Positions 1 to 5,257 of a stretch of DNA of 5,257 nt are shown here, one piece after another (positions within the stretch are counted from its first letter, which is position 1; each line of letters opens with the position of its first letter). The position numbers were made by a program, and so were the translations under genes. Source of the DNA: an uncultured Sphingorhabdus sp. Its GTDB lineage: Bacteria > Pseudomonadota > Alphaproteobacteria > Sphingomonadales > Sphingomonadaceae. Under the pieces are notes generated by a model that was not told the DNA's origin, made no database searches, and saw only the letters and a list, made by a program, of their open reading frames with translations. The DNA lies in assembly GCA_937873665.1 (NCBI GenBank), contig CALMYW010000521.1, positions 1 through 5,257 on the forward strand. Direction: 5' to 3'.

Positions 1-180
1 TAGGACGACGGCGAGCGGCATCTTGCGATAGGCCGTCAACGCATCTGTCTCATAAGCCCGACACTCGTCCGTCGACGTTATTAGCCCAGCGGGGTCAACA
101 AGGCGGGTTAGATCGTTTATGATTGAATCTCGGCGCGCGAGGATTTCTCGATTTGGTTCGGTGAACCTAATTTTGCTCAT
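1..180 (-). CDS. GlcD-type FAD-linked 2-hydroxyacid oxidase, N-terminal fragment (cut by left edge)
   Basis: Translating the minus strand from the ATG at 180-178 gives 60 residues that run open to the window edge. Residues 28-60 contain LVDPAGLITSTDEC followed by RAYETDALTAYRKMPLAVVL. This matches the start of glycolate oxidase subunit GlcD and related FAD-linked D-2-hydroxyacid dehydrogenases, where a 'YE-D-L-AYR--P--VVLP' stretch precedes the FAD-binding domain. Such flavoproteins oxidise glycolate, D-lactate or similar 2-hydroxy acids to 2-oxo acids; GlcD works with GlcE and GlcF. The FAD-binding and substrate domains lie outside the window, so the substrate is open and no gene symbol is given. 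A Shine-Dalgarno-like GAGGA (189-185) sits 4 nt before the ATG and supports this start. The codon choice is unusual for a GC-rich genome (two ATA and three CTA codons in 60) and the GC is about 53%. The gene follows the VOC gene by 87 bp on the same strand. Confidence 0.82.
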   Translation of the reverse strand, partial: MSKIRFTEPNREILARRDSIINDLTRLVDPAGLITSTDECRAYETDALTAYRKMPLAVVL

Positions 181-191
181 CGTATCCTCGT

Positions 192-211
192 CATCGGATA
201 TTTTTCCGATG
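192..211. repeat. Perfect 7-bp inverted repeat before the glcD-like gene (operator or mRNA hairpin)
   Basis: The arms CATCGGA (192-198) and TCCGATG (205-211) are exact reverse complements around a 6-base AT-only centre. On the transcribed minus strand the hairpin would end 2 nt before the GAGGA ribosome binding site of the glcD-like gene. It could be a half-site pair for a dimeric repressor, a hairpin affecting ribosome access, or a weak processing or termination structure in the VOC-glcD gap. No T-run follows it on the minus strand, so a normal intrinsic terminator is unlikely. The palindrome is read directly; its role is inference. Confidence 0.5.
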
Positions 212-267
212 GGTCAGTCGCGGCCTGATGCAATCGACATAAGCCCGACGCATCCACCATCGAGCTT

Positions 268-1137
268 CTATTGCACTAACGCCACGACCCTCTCAGGGTG
301 GCCCGACCAGCGCCAACCAAGCGTCGGCCGCGATAGCCCTAGCATCATTCCGCCAAGGGCCGGAGGATGAAGCCAGAGTTGCTCCGGATCTCGACCGCTC
401 CGCTTCTCCTCGCGCGGATCCAGCGTGTGTCCCACGTCGTCCGCCTTCGCCGATCTTTCGATGCGACCGATCTCTCGGCTTTCGGCATACGCCATATAGA
501 AAGACGAGCCTTGGCGGGCGTGATACCTGCCGAGCGTCTTGGTGAAGTCCGTCGGCGTGATGACTTCAAATCGGTCGAGGCGATCAGGCGCGAAGAGAGT
601 GAGGACGCCCGTATAGCCAAAGAGCTCCGAGGTAATCGTCACGAAATTCCGTGTATCAAGACGAAAGACTTCGGCGAAGCGCGTTACCGCGGCTGCCTGG
701 TCGGCCGCGAGCAAAGTCACCTCATAAAGGAAATCAATCCCGCCGACCGGCTCCACCGTACGCGGGGGAGAGATTACGAAATGGACCGGCTTCCCCTCGA
801 TTTCGAACCGGAGAAAATCCTGGCCATTTTCGTGCTGATGCTCAACTCCGACCGACGTGGCATGATGCACCAGTGCACGCGGGTCGAGTGAGGTCGCGCC
901 GGCGCCGAATAGATGAGATCGCCCGCGTCTTGCCAGTTCGTCCGCGACAACGCCGTTGCCTTCCGGCTCCAACAACTCAATCTCGCCGGTCCCGGCACGC
1001 AATGTCACTCGTTTGGCGCCCAATCCCCGGACCCGATCCGCAGAGACTTGTTCCGCCCCCAATCGGCGACGCCACATCTCCGCGGCACTTTTGGCATCCG
1101 GCGTCGCGATCTGAACGCGGTCGATGGTCAACAACAC
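268..1137 (-). CDS. Two-domain VOC superfamily (glyoxalase-like) protein
   Basis: This 289-residue protein is built from repeated beta-alpha-beta-beta-beta units of the vicinal oxygen chelate fold. Residues 4-58 run from IDRVQIATPDAKSAAEMWRRRLGAE to EIELLEPEG, close in style to methylmalonyl-CoA epimerase and glyoxalase I. Residues 73-123 form a second unit beginning at SHLFGAG. Residues 131-195 and about 210-270 form a second pair, including DRFEVITPTDF, SSFYMAYAE and LHPPALGGMMLGLSR. The family covers epimerases, lyases, dioxygenases and non-catalytic binding proteins, so the reaction is unknown. Against methylmalonyl-CoA epimerase, E54 and H75 fit metal-ligand positions, but the first ligand position appears to be R7 and the last V121. 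The start is GTG at 1137; an in-frame TAG about 33 nt upstream bounds the frame, and TTG at 1134 or 1131 is possible. No convincing Shine-Dalgarno is seen. It lies between the aldehyde dehydrogenase (127 bp away) and the glcD-like gene (87 bp away) on the same strand, suggesting a shared catabolic role. Confidence 0.83.
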   Translation of the reverse strand: MLLTIDRVQIATPDAKSAAEMWRRRLGAEQVSADRVRGLGAKRVTLRAGTGEIELLEPEGNGVVADELARRGRSHLFGAGATSLDPRALVHHATSVGVEHQHENGQDFLRFEIEGKPVHFVISPPRTVEPVGGIDFLYEVTLLAADQAAAVTRFAEVFRLDTRNFVTITSELFGYTGVLTLFAPDRLDRFEVITPTDFTKTLGRYHARQGSSFYMAYAESREIGRIERSAKADDVGHTLDPREEKRSGRDPEQLWLHPPALGGMMLGLSRPTLGWRWSGHPERVVALVQ

Positions 1138-1196
1138 TTCGCTAACTCGCTTTAGGCGTTGGATCTTTGGGCCCTAGAGTCTGGCGCGGCGAAGGA

Positions 1197-1238
1197 CCGT
1201 CGCGAGGTTTGACCTGCGCGACGCATGCTCCGCGACGG
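1197..1238. repeat. Inverted repeat in the aldehyde dehydrogenase-VOC spacer
   Basis: The arms CCGTCGCG (1197-1204) and CGCGACGG (1231-1238) are exact 8-bp reverse complements, extendable to about 10 bp with one bulged G. They enclose 26 bases that carry a further CGCGACG copy (1217-1223). The element lies 27 bp beyond the dehydrogenase stop codon. As RNA it could form a long stem-loop that shields the upstream transcript or weakens read-through into the VOC gene. It has no following T-run, so it is not a standard terminator. The rest of the 127-bp spacer shows no ORF and no convincing promoter. Confidence 0.35.
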
Positions 1239-1264
1239 CGTATCAGCATTGCCGATCGCGCATG

Positions 1265-2719
1265 CTAACCGTGCATCTGGGTCAGGAACTTAGTGTTGAG
1301 ATAAGCGCCCATCGCTTCTGTACCACCTTCCGAACCGTATCCGGAGTCCTTGATTCCTCCGAAGGGAGTCTCCGGTAAGGCAAGGCCTTGGTGGTTGATC
1401 GACACCATTCCACTCTCCACGATCGAGCCGAGCGCGCCGATCGTCGCCGCTGACTTCGTATACGCATATGCAGCAAGGCCATAAGGGAGCCGATTCGCTT
1501 CGACCATGGCATCCTCGAATGTCGAGAACGACGCGATTGGCACAACAGGGCCGAATGGCTCCTCGTTCATAATGCGCGAGTCCAGAGGCACGTCCGTCAG
1601 AACCGTCGGTTGAAAGAAGAAGCCATCGTTGCGCAGGCGCCTTCCACCTGTCCGGATGCGCGCGCCGCGCTGAACGGCGTCCGAGACCAGCGCGTCCATC
1701 GCCTCGACTCGACGGAGATTAGCTAGTGGTCCCATTTGGGTCGCTTCGTCGAGGCCGTCCCCGACGACGAGAGCTTTGGCAGCAGCGGTGAATTGTTCAA
1801 CGAAGTCGTCGTAGACCCGTTCATGGACCATGAACCGGGTCGGAGAAACACAAACCTGGCCGGCATTCCTGAACTTTGCCGCGGACAGCAATTTTGCCGC
1901 TTGTTTGACATCTGCGTCCTCGAAGACTAGCGCAGGCGCATGTCCACCTAGCTCCATCGTAACGCGCTTCATGTGACTTCCAGCGAGAGCCGCAAGCCGC
2001 TTCCCGACTGGCGTCGAACCCGTGAACGAAATCTTGCGAATGACAGGGTGGGCAATCAAGTATTCCGATATGTCGGACGGCACACCGAAAACGAGATTGA
2101 GGACACCGGAGGGCAAGCCGGCATCGACATAAGCATTGACCAGAGCTGCACAACTTGCCGGCGTTTCTTCGGGTCCCTTCAGAATCACGGAGCACCCGGC
2201 CGCCATCGCAGCTGATATCTTTCTGACGGCTTGGTTGATCGGAAAATTCCACGGCGTGAAGGCGGCGACAGGCCCAACTGGCTCGCGGATCACGACCTGC
2301 TGTACGGCGCCGGAACGTGACGGAATGGTCCGACCGTAGGATCGACGCGCCTCCTCCGCGAACCAGTCGATGATGTCTGCGCCGAGCAACACCTCCATCT
2401 TCGCCTCGCCCAGCGGCTTGCCTTGCTCGAGCGTCATGATACGCGCGATTGAGGCGGCTCGCTCGCGGAGCTTTTCGGCAGCCCCACGCATCAATTTGTA
2501 TCGCTCGAAGGAAGACGTCCTCCGCCACAATTCGAACCCGCGCACGGCCGATTCAAGTGCGTCGTCGAGATCGGGGATAGACGCGTGCGCAACTGTTCCG
2601 ATCAATTTTCCCGTCGCCGGATTCAGGATGGGCTCGACCTTTCCGCTCGTTCCATCGCGCCAGGATCCATCGATGAACAACTTTGTATCGGGGTACATCT
2701 GCTCGCGACTTGTCACCAT
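1265..2719 (-). CDS. NAD(P)-dependent aldehyde dehydrogenase, succinate-semialdehyde dehydrogenase type
   Basis: This is a full-length 484-residue aldehyde dehydrogenase, which oxidises an aldehyde to its carboxylic acid with NAD+ or NADP+ in the cytoplasm. All core motifs are present in order: TPWNFP with oxyanion Asn158, the cofactor-binding [11 protein letters not shown] with Lys181, FTGSTPVGK (232-240), MELGGHAP with general base Glu256, [10 protein letters not shown] with nucleophile Cys290, and EEPFGPV (386-392). The C-terminal [15 protein letters not shown] (452-466) is typical of the GabD/succinate-semialdehyde branch. ELGGHAP replaces the commoner ELGGNAP, and KGP replaces KPA; neither removes a catalytic residue. 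The family name does not fix the substrate. ATG at 2719 is preceded by purine-rich GGACGGACGGAA; a second ATG at 2698 (Met8) is an alternative start and would still keep the whole domain. The gene begins 25 bp after the acyl-CoA synthetase stop, so the two are very probably co-transcribed, the acid product being a natural substrate for the synthetase. Confidence 0.93.
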   Translation of the reverse strand: MVTSREQMYPDTKLFIDGSWRDGTSGKVEPILNPATGKLIGTVAHASIPDLDDALESAVRGFELWRRTSSFERYKLMRGAAEKLRERAASIARIMTLEQGKPLGEAKMEVLLGADIIDWFAEEARRSYGRTIPSRSGAVQQVVIREPVGPVAAFTPWNFPINQAVRKISAAMAAGCSVILKGPEETPASCAALVNAYVDAGLPSGVLNLVFGVPSDISEYLIAHPVIRKISFTGSTPVGKRLAALAGSHMKRVTMELGGHAPALVFEDADVKQAAKLLSAAKFRNAGQVCVSPTRFMVHERVYDDFVEQFTAAAKALVVGDGLDEATQMGPLANLRRVEAMDALVSDAVQRGARIRTGGRRLRNDGFFFQPTVLTDVPLDSRIMNEEPFGPVVPIASFSTFEDAMVEANRLPYGLAAYAYTKSAATIGALGSIVESGMVSINHQGLALPETPFGGIKDSGYGSEGGTEAMGAYLNTKFLTQMHG

Positions 2720-2744
2720 TTCCGTCCGTCCGGTCTATAATTCG

Positions 2745-4301
2745 TTAAACTGAGGTAGCCGCTGACAGCGACTCCTCGGCGCGCTTTTTCAAGTCGTGCT
2801 TTCTAATCTTCCCGTTCGGGGCTACCGGAAGTTGCGGCAAGACAATGATCTGCTGCGGCTTCTTGTATGGTGCGAGCTGCCGCTCCACGAGCGCGAGCAG
2901 TTCGGCCACTTCGATGGTGCTTCCAGGGGTCGGCTCAACGAAAGCGATGATTTCCTCGTTGCCCTCGATTGATCGCCCGACTACCGCGGAATTGAGAACC
3001 GCCGGATGAGAATTGAGGACAGCCTCGATTTCGGGCGGATAGACGTTGAAGCCGGACCTGATAATTAGCTCCTTCGACCGGCCTTGGACCACCAGTTCGC
3101 CGCCCGGCGACCGGCTGACGATATCTCCGGTTTTCAAATATCCTTCGCGATCGATCGCCTCCGCGGTCATGTCCGGCTGACCATAATACCCCAACATCAC
3201 GTTGGGCCCGCGAACGAGCAGTTCGCCCGCTTCGCCATCGGGTACTTCCCGCCCATCAGGTCCGACGATCTTGGTTTCGATTCCCGGGATTGGCGGTCCG
3301 ATGTTGATTTCGTTGCTTCCCATGGCATACAGCGTCCGACTGATGGTCGGAGACGTCTCGGTCAGCCCGTAACCATTATGAAGCACCACGCCGAACACTC
3401 GCTCGACGCTCTGTCGCAGAGACAGATCGAGCGGTGCCGTTCCGGTATAGACATAACGAAGGTTATTGGGCGTGAGCTTGATATTGTTCTGATCGACGTA
3501 AGCGATGATCCGCGACAACATCGCAGGGACGGCATTGAAGGCGGTCAACGAACCATTCACGACGGCGTCGATTGCTTGCGTGAGAGAGAACCTCGGCATG
3601 ATCCGCAGGTGTGCGCCGACAAACAACATACCTTGCAGCAACGTCAACCCGTACGAATGAGAGATCGGCATAACGCAAAGCGTGACGTCCTCGGGAAAGA
3701 GCGTGTTGGTTCTTTTGCCCCGGCCCGCCACGTAAGCGAGGTTGCGATGACTGAGCATCACTCCCTTCGGGCGACCGGTAGTCCCCGTCGTGTAGATGAG
3801 AACTGCAACCTGACGGGCGGGATCCTCATAGACCTCCTCGGGAACGGCGCTCGCCTCCAACTTACCGACCTTGATCGCTCCAATCCCCGTGAACGCTTCG
3901 GCTTCCGCGCCGCGCCGGCACGCCGCAGCATCTGCTTCCGCCGATATTCCATGCGTATAGAATACGCGTCTGGGCTTGCAATCACCCTCAATGGCGTCCA
4001 GTTCGTGCGGGCCGAGCCGTGCGCTCGTCATCACTGCCCATGCATCAAGCCGGCTCGCCGCATACATCAGGACGATGGCGCCGATTGAGTTCTCGCCCAC
4101 CACCATGACCCGATCACCGGGACGGATCCCTAGACGCGCCAAGTCACCTGCAACGGCCTCGATCGTATCGATCAGTCTCCGATAGGACCAAACGATGCCC
4201 CGCTCGTCAGTAAGAGCCGGCCGGGATGCTCCTGCTTTGGCCCCCTCATCCACAATGAGGTGGATGCGTCGCGGCAGGCTAGTCAAATAATCCACTTCCA
4301 T
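2745..4301 (-). CDS. AMP-forming acyl-CoA synthetase (class I adenylate-forming enzyme)
   Basis: This complete 518-residue enzyme activates a carboxylic acid with ATP to an acyl-AMP and transfers it to CoA. The motifs occur in order: phosphate-binding loop YTTGTTGRPKG (170-180), adenine-binding NGYGLTETSP (309-318), the ATP-ribose motif YLKTGD (388-393), hinge and A8 motif GRSKELIIRSGFNVYPPEIE (407-426), and PNGKIRK with catalytic Lys498. The length fits the fatty-acyl and aryl-acid CoA ligase branch. No luciferase-type or peptide-carrier domain is attached. The acid could be a fatty, dicarboxylic, ether or aromatic acid; the binding pocket cannot be interpreted by eye. ATG at 4301 gives the usual N-terminus (DYLTSLPRRIH then a DERG-WSY strand), but its best upstream purine stretch, GAAGAAG (4320-4314), is 12 nt away. 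The frame stays open without an ATG back to a TAA at 4376. The gene is first in the cluster, behind a -35 element and a GntR/FadR-like palindrome, and leads directly into the dehydrogenase. Confidence 0.93.
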   Translation of the reverse strand: MEVDYLTSLPRRIHLIVDEGAKAGASRPALTDERGIVWSYRRLIDTIEAVAGDLARLGIRPGDRVMVVGENSIGAIVLMYAASRLDAWAVMTSARLGPHELDAIEGDCKPRRVFYTHGISAEADAAACRRGAEAEAFTGIGAIKVGKLEASAVPEEVYEDPARQVAVLIYTTGTTGRPKGVMLSHRNLAYVAGRGKRTNTLFPEDVTLCVMPISHSYGLTLLQGMLFVGAHLRIMPRFSLTQAIDAVVNGSLTAFNAVPAMLSRIIAYVDQNNIKLTPNNLRYVYTGTAPLDLSLRQSVERVFGVVLHNGYGLTETSPTISRTLYAMGSNEINIGPPIPGIETKIVGPDGREVPDGEAGELLVRGPNVMLGYYGQPDMTAEAIDREGYLKTGDIVSRSPGGELVVQGRSKELIIRSGFNVYPPEIEAVLNSHPAVLNSAVVGRSIEGNEEIIAFVEPTPGSTIEVAELLALVERQLAPYKKPQQIIVLPQLPVAPNGKIRKHDLKKRAEESLSAATSV

Positions 4302-4400
4302 GGTGGGCCCAATCTTCTTCGCCAGAACTTCCGCATCCAGCTCCTCGACTACAAGCGGCTGCGGATGGCGAGGTTAGTCTGTTGCTGGATTTTCACCGAT

Positions 4401-4415
4401 ACTGGTAGGACCAGT
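4401..4415. promoter_or_regulatory. GntR/FadR-type operator-like palindrome
   Basis: ACTGGTAGGACCAGT is a perfect inverted repeat: six-base arms ACTGGT and ACCAGT around AGG. The TGGT-N3-ACCA core matches the pattern known for FadR-subfamily GntR regulators, including the E. coli FadR site. These regulators respond to acyl-CoAs or organic acids, which fits control of an acyl-CoA synthetase. The site lies 100 bp before the synthetase ATG and just downstream of a perfect -35 hexamer, where a bound repressor would block RNA polymerase. No regulator gene is in the window, so the protein that binds is unknown. Confidence 0.55.
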
Positions 4416-4442
4416 TTGGTATGATCACAATCGTATTGTCAA
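4416..4442 (-). promoter_or_regulatory. Candidate sigma70-type promoter for the ligase-dehydrogenase operon
   Basis: The minus strand reads a perfect -35 hexamer TTGACA at 4442-4437. The -10 element is weak: TACCAA (4421-4416) after a 15-base spacer, or CAAACT (4418-4413) after 18. This is tolerable for an alphaproteobacterial promoter but not decisive. Its position between gor and the ligase, with the palindrome at 4401-4415 overlapping the expected -10/+1 region, supports the call. It implies a 5' untranslated leader of roughly 100 bases. Confidence 0.4.
4427..4439. repeat. Small palindrome between the -35 and -10 regions
   Basis: ACAAT-CGT-ATTGT is a perfect 5-bp inverted repeat with a 3-bp centre, overlapping the last three bases of the candidate -35 hexamer. 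It could be a second regulator site in the same promoter. Five-base arms also occur by chance, so confidence is low. Confidence 0.25.
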
Positions 4443-4455
4443 GTGCGTTTTGAGC

Positions 4456-4477
4456 GGCGCCGCATAACGCGCGCGCC
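4456..4477 (-). terminator. GC-rich hairpin downstream of gor, possible terminator
   Basis: On the minus strand GGCGC, a bulged G, CGC, loop GTTAT, then GCG and GCGCC form an 8-bp stem of GC pairs with one bulge. It lies about 40 nt after the gor stop codon and before the ligase promoter, where a transcript end is expected. The following bases (GCTCAAAACG) contain no T-run, so it may be a weak or Rho-assisted stop rather than a classic intrinsic terminator. Confidence 0.35.
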
Positions 4478-4516
4478 AACGGCCTGAATTTGCACAATCG
4501 ATCGAAATTGAGCTTT

Positions 4517-5257
4517 CTAAGCCGCCGCGTCGCGCACGTAACGTGCAGTGCGGGTACGCATAGTCACCAGTTCCTCGGCGGAGGTCGGGTGCAGCGCCAT
4601 AGTGGCGTCGAAGTCCGCCTTGGTAGCCTTCATCTTTACGGCAATGGCGATGACCTGAACCAATTCGGCCGCGTCCGATCCAACGATATGGCAACCCACG
4701 ACGCGGTCGCTCCCCGCGTCAACCACCAGTTTCATCAACACCCGCGACTCGCTGCCGGACAGCGTCGCCTTCAACGGGCGGAACGCCGCCTTGTAGACAT
4801 CAACGATAGCGAACTGCGCCCGCGCCTGCGCCTCGGTGAGGCCCACGGTGCCGACCTGGGGCTGCGTGAACACGGCGGTCGGAATATCGATGTGATCGAC
4901 CTTGACCGCCCGCTTGCCGAAAACCGTATCGGCGAAAGCGTGGCCCTCACGGATCGCTACCGGCGTCAGATTGAAGCGATGGGTGACGTCGCCGACCGCA
5001 TAGATATGTGGCACCGAGCTCTGCGAGGCTTCGTTGACGACGATGCCTCCGTTATCCGGGTTGATGGCGACGCCGGCTTTCTCCAGCCCGAGATTTGCGA
5101 CGGCGGGGTGACGGCCGATGGCGAACATCACCTTGTCGGACGCGATGCTGGAGCCATTCGACAGGTGCGAAGTGTACTCGTCGCCATGTTTCTCGATCTT
5201 GTCCACCGTGCAGCCGGCGAGCAGCGGGATGCCGTCCTTCTCCATCTCGGCGCGGAC
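4517..5257 (-). CDS. gor: Glutathione reductase, C-terminal half (cut by right edge)
   Basis: The frame is open from the right edge to the TAG at 4517, giving 246 residues of a protein usually about 450-460 long. The enzyme reduces glutathione disulfide with NADPH through FAD in the cytoplasm. Visible parts, numbered in the fragment, are the end of the NADPH domain with FAIGRHP (45-51), the second FAD motif IYAVGDVTHRFNLTPVAIREG (split across 85-105), and the dimerisation domain from IPTAVFTQPQVGTVGLTE onward. This ends with HPTSAEELVTMR, carrying the catalytic His223-Glu228 pair. HPT-AEE-VTMR together with TPVAI distinguishes it well from dihydrolipoamide dehydrogenase and mercuric reductase. 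The redox-active cysteine pair and the NADPH-specificity arginines lie beyond the edge. About 12 residues follow the TMR at which the E. coli enzyme ends. High-GC codon use, about 67% GC in a 180-base sample, marks it as a core gene unlike the genes to its left. Confidence 0.93.
   Translation of the reverse strand, partial: VRAEMEKDGIPLLAGCTVDKIEKHGDEYTSHLSNGSSIASDKVMFAIGRHPAVANLGLEKAGVAINPDNGGIVVNEASQSSVPHIYAVGDVTHRFNLTPVAIREGHAFADTVFGKRAVKVDHIDIPTAVFTQPQVGTVGLTEAQARAQFAIVDVYKAAFRPLKATLSGSESRVLMKLVVDAGSDRVVGCHIVGSDAAELVQVIAIAVKMKATKADFDATMALHPTSAEELVTMRTRTARYVRDAAA

Noticed and set aside
299..309. TGGCCCGACCA, one mismatch from the TGGT-N3-ACCA operator core
   Set aside because: It lies inside the coding sequence for the VOC C-terminus, the surrounding arms do not match, and a site this short is expected by chance.
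119..370. Plus-strand open frame of 83 codons at the left side
   Set aside because: It overlaps the glcD-like start and the VOC C-terminus in antisense, and its translation shows no domain.
367..1145. Two overlapping plus-strand open frames (367-891 and 651-1145) opposite the VOC gene
   Set aside because: Their translations are low-complexity and Arg-rich, with no family resemblance. The minus-strand frame gives a coherent VOC protein across the same span.
1821..2528. 235-codon minus-strand frame inside the dehydrogenase gene
   Set aside because: It is an out-of-frame shadow of the dehydrogenase; the composition (many Arg, Cys and Ala) is not protein-like.
3084..4088. Long plus-strand open frame of 334 codons opposite the ligase
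   Set aside because: It lies wholly antisense to a protein with all acyl-CoA synthetase motifs. Its translation is rich in Arg, His and Asp with no recognisable domain, as expected from the reverse strand of a GC-rich gene.
4454..4463. 10-bp palindrome GCGGCGCCGC considered as a terminator on its own
   Set aside because: A self-complementary stretch without a loop makes only a 3-bp stem, and no T-run follows. The larger fold at 4456-4477 is the better candidate.

Overview
The window looks like chromosomal DNA of an alphaproteobacterium, most likely a Bradyrhizobium, Afipia or Rhodopseudomonas relative. This is judged from the style of the glutathione reductase and the moderately high GC, not from a database search. 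All five recognisable genes lie on the minus strand, so transcription runs from the right edge to the left edge. In transcription order they are: the C-terminal half of glutathione reductase (cut by the right edge), an AMP-forming acyl-CoA synthetase, an NAD(P)-dependent aldehyde dehydrogenase of the succinate-semialdehyde dehydrogenase type, a two-domain VOC (glyoxalase-like) protein, and the first 60 codons of a GlcD-type FAD-linked 2-hydroxyacid oxidase (cut by the left edge).

Right part (4302-5257): gor ends at 4517. A GC-rich hairpin at 4456-4477 may help end its transcript. Next comes a compact control region for the ligase. It has a perfect -35 hexamer (TTGACA, minus strand, 4442-4437) and a perfect 15-bp operator-like palindrome, ACTGGT-AGG-ACCAGT (4401-4415), with the TGGT-N3-ACCA core typical of the FadR/GntR family. 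A smaller palindrome (4427-4439) lies between them.

Middle part (1265-4301): the ligase and aldehyde dehydrogenase are separated by only 25 bp and are very probably one operon. Together they fit a chemical route aldehyde -> carboxylic acid -> acyl-CoA. The substrate cannot be read from the sequence.

Left part (1-1137): a VOC protein follows after a 127-bp spacer that contains an inverted repeat. The GlcD-like gene follows after 87 bp, with a perfect 7-bp inverted repeat directly in front of its ribosome binding site. Hand counts give about 67% GC in a sample of gor, 50-60% in ligase and dehydrogenase samples, and 53% in the glcD-like start. The four genes left of gor may therefore be an accessory, possibly transferred, catabolic cluster beside a housekeeping gene. 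No RNA genes, CRISPR array, insertion sequence or clear defence system is visible. The most notable content is an apparently uncharacterised catabolic cluster with a readable candidate operator.
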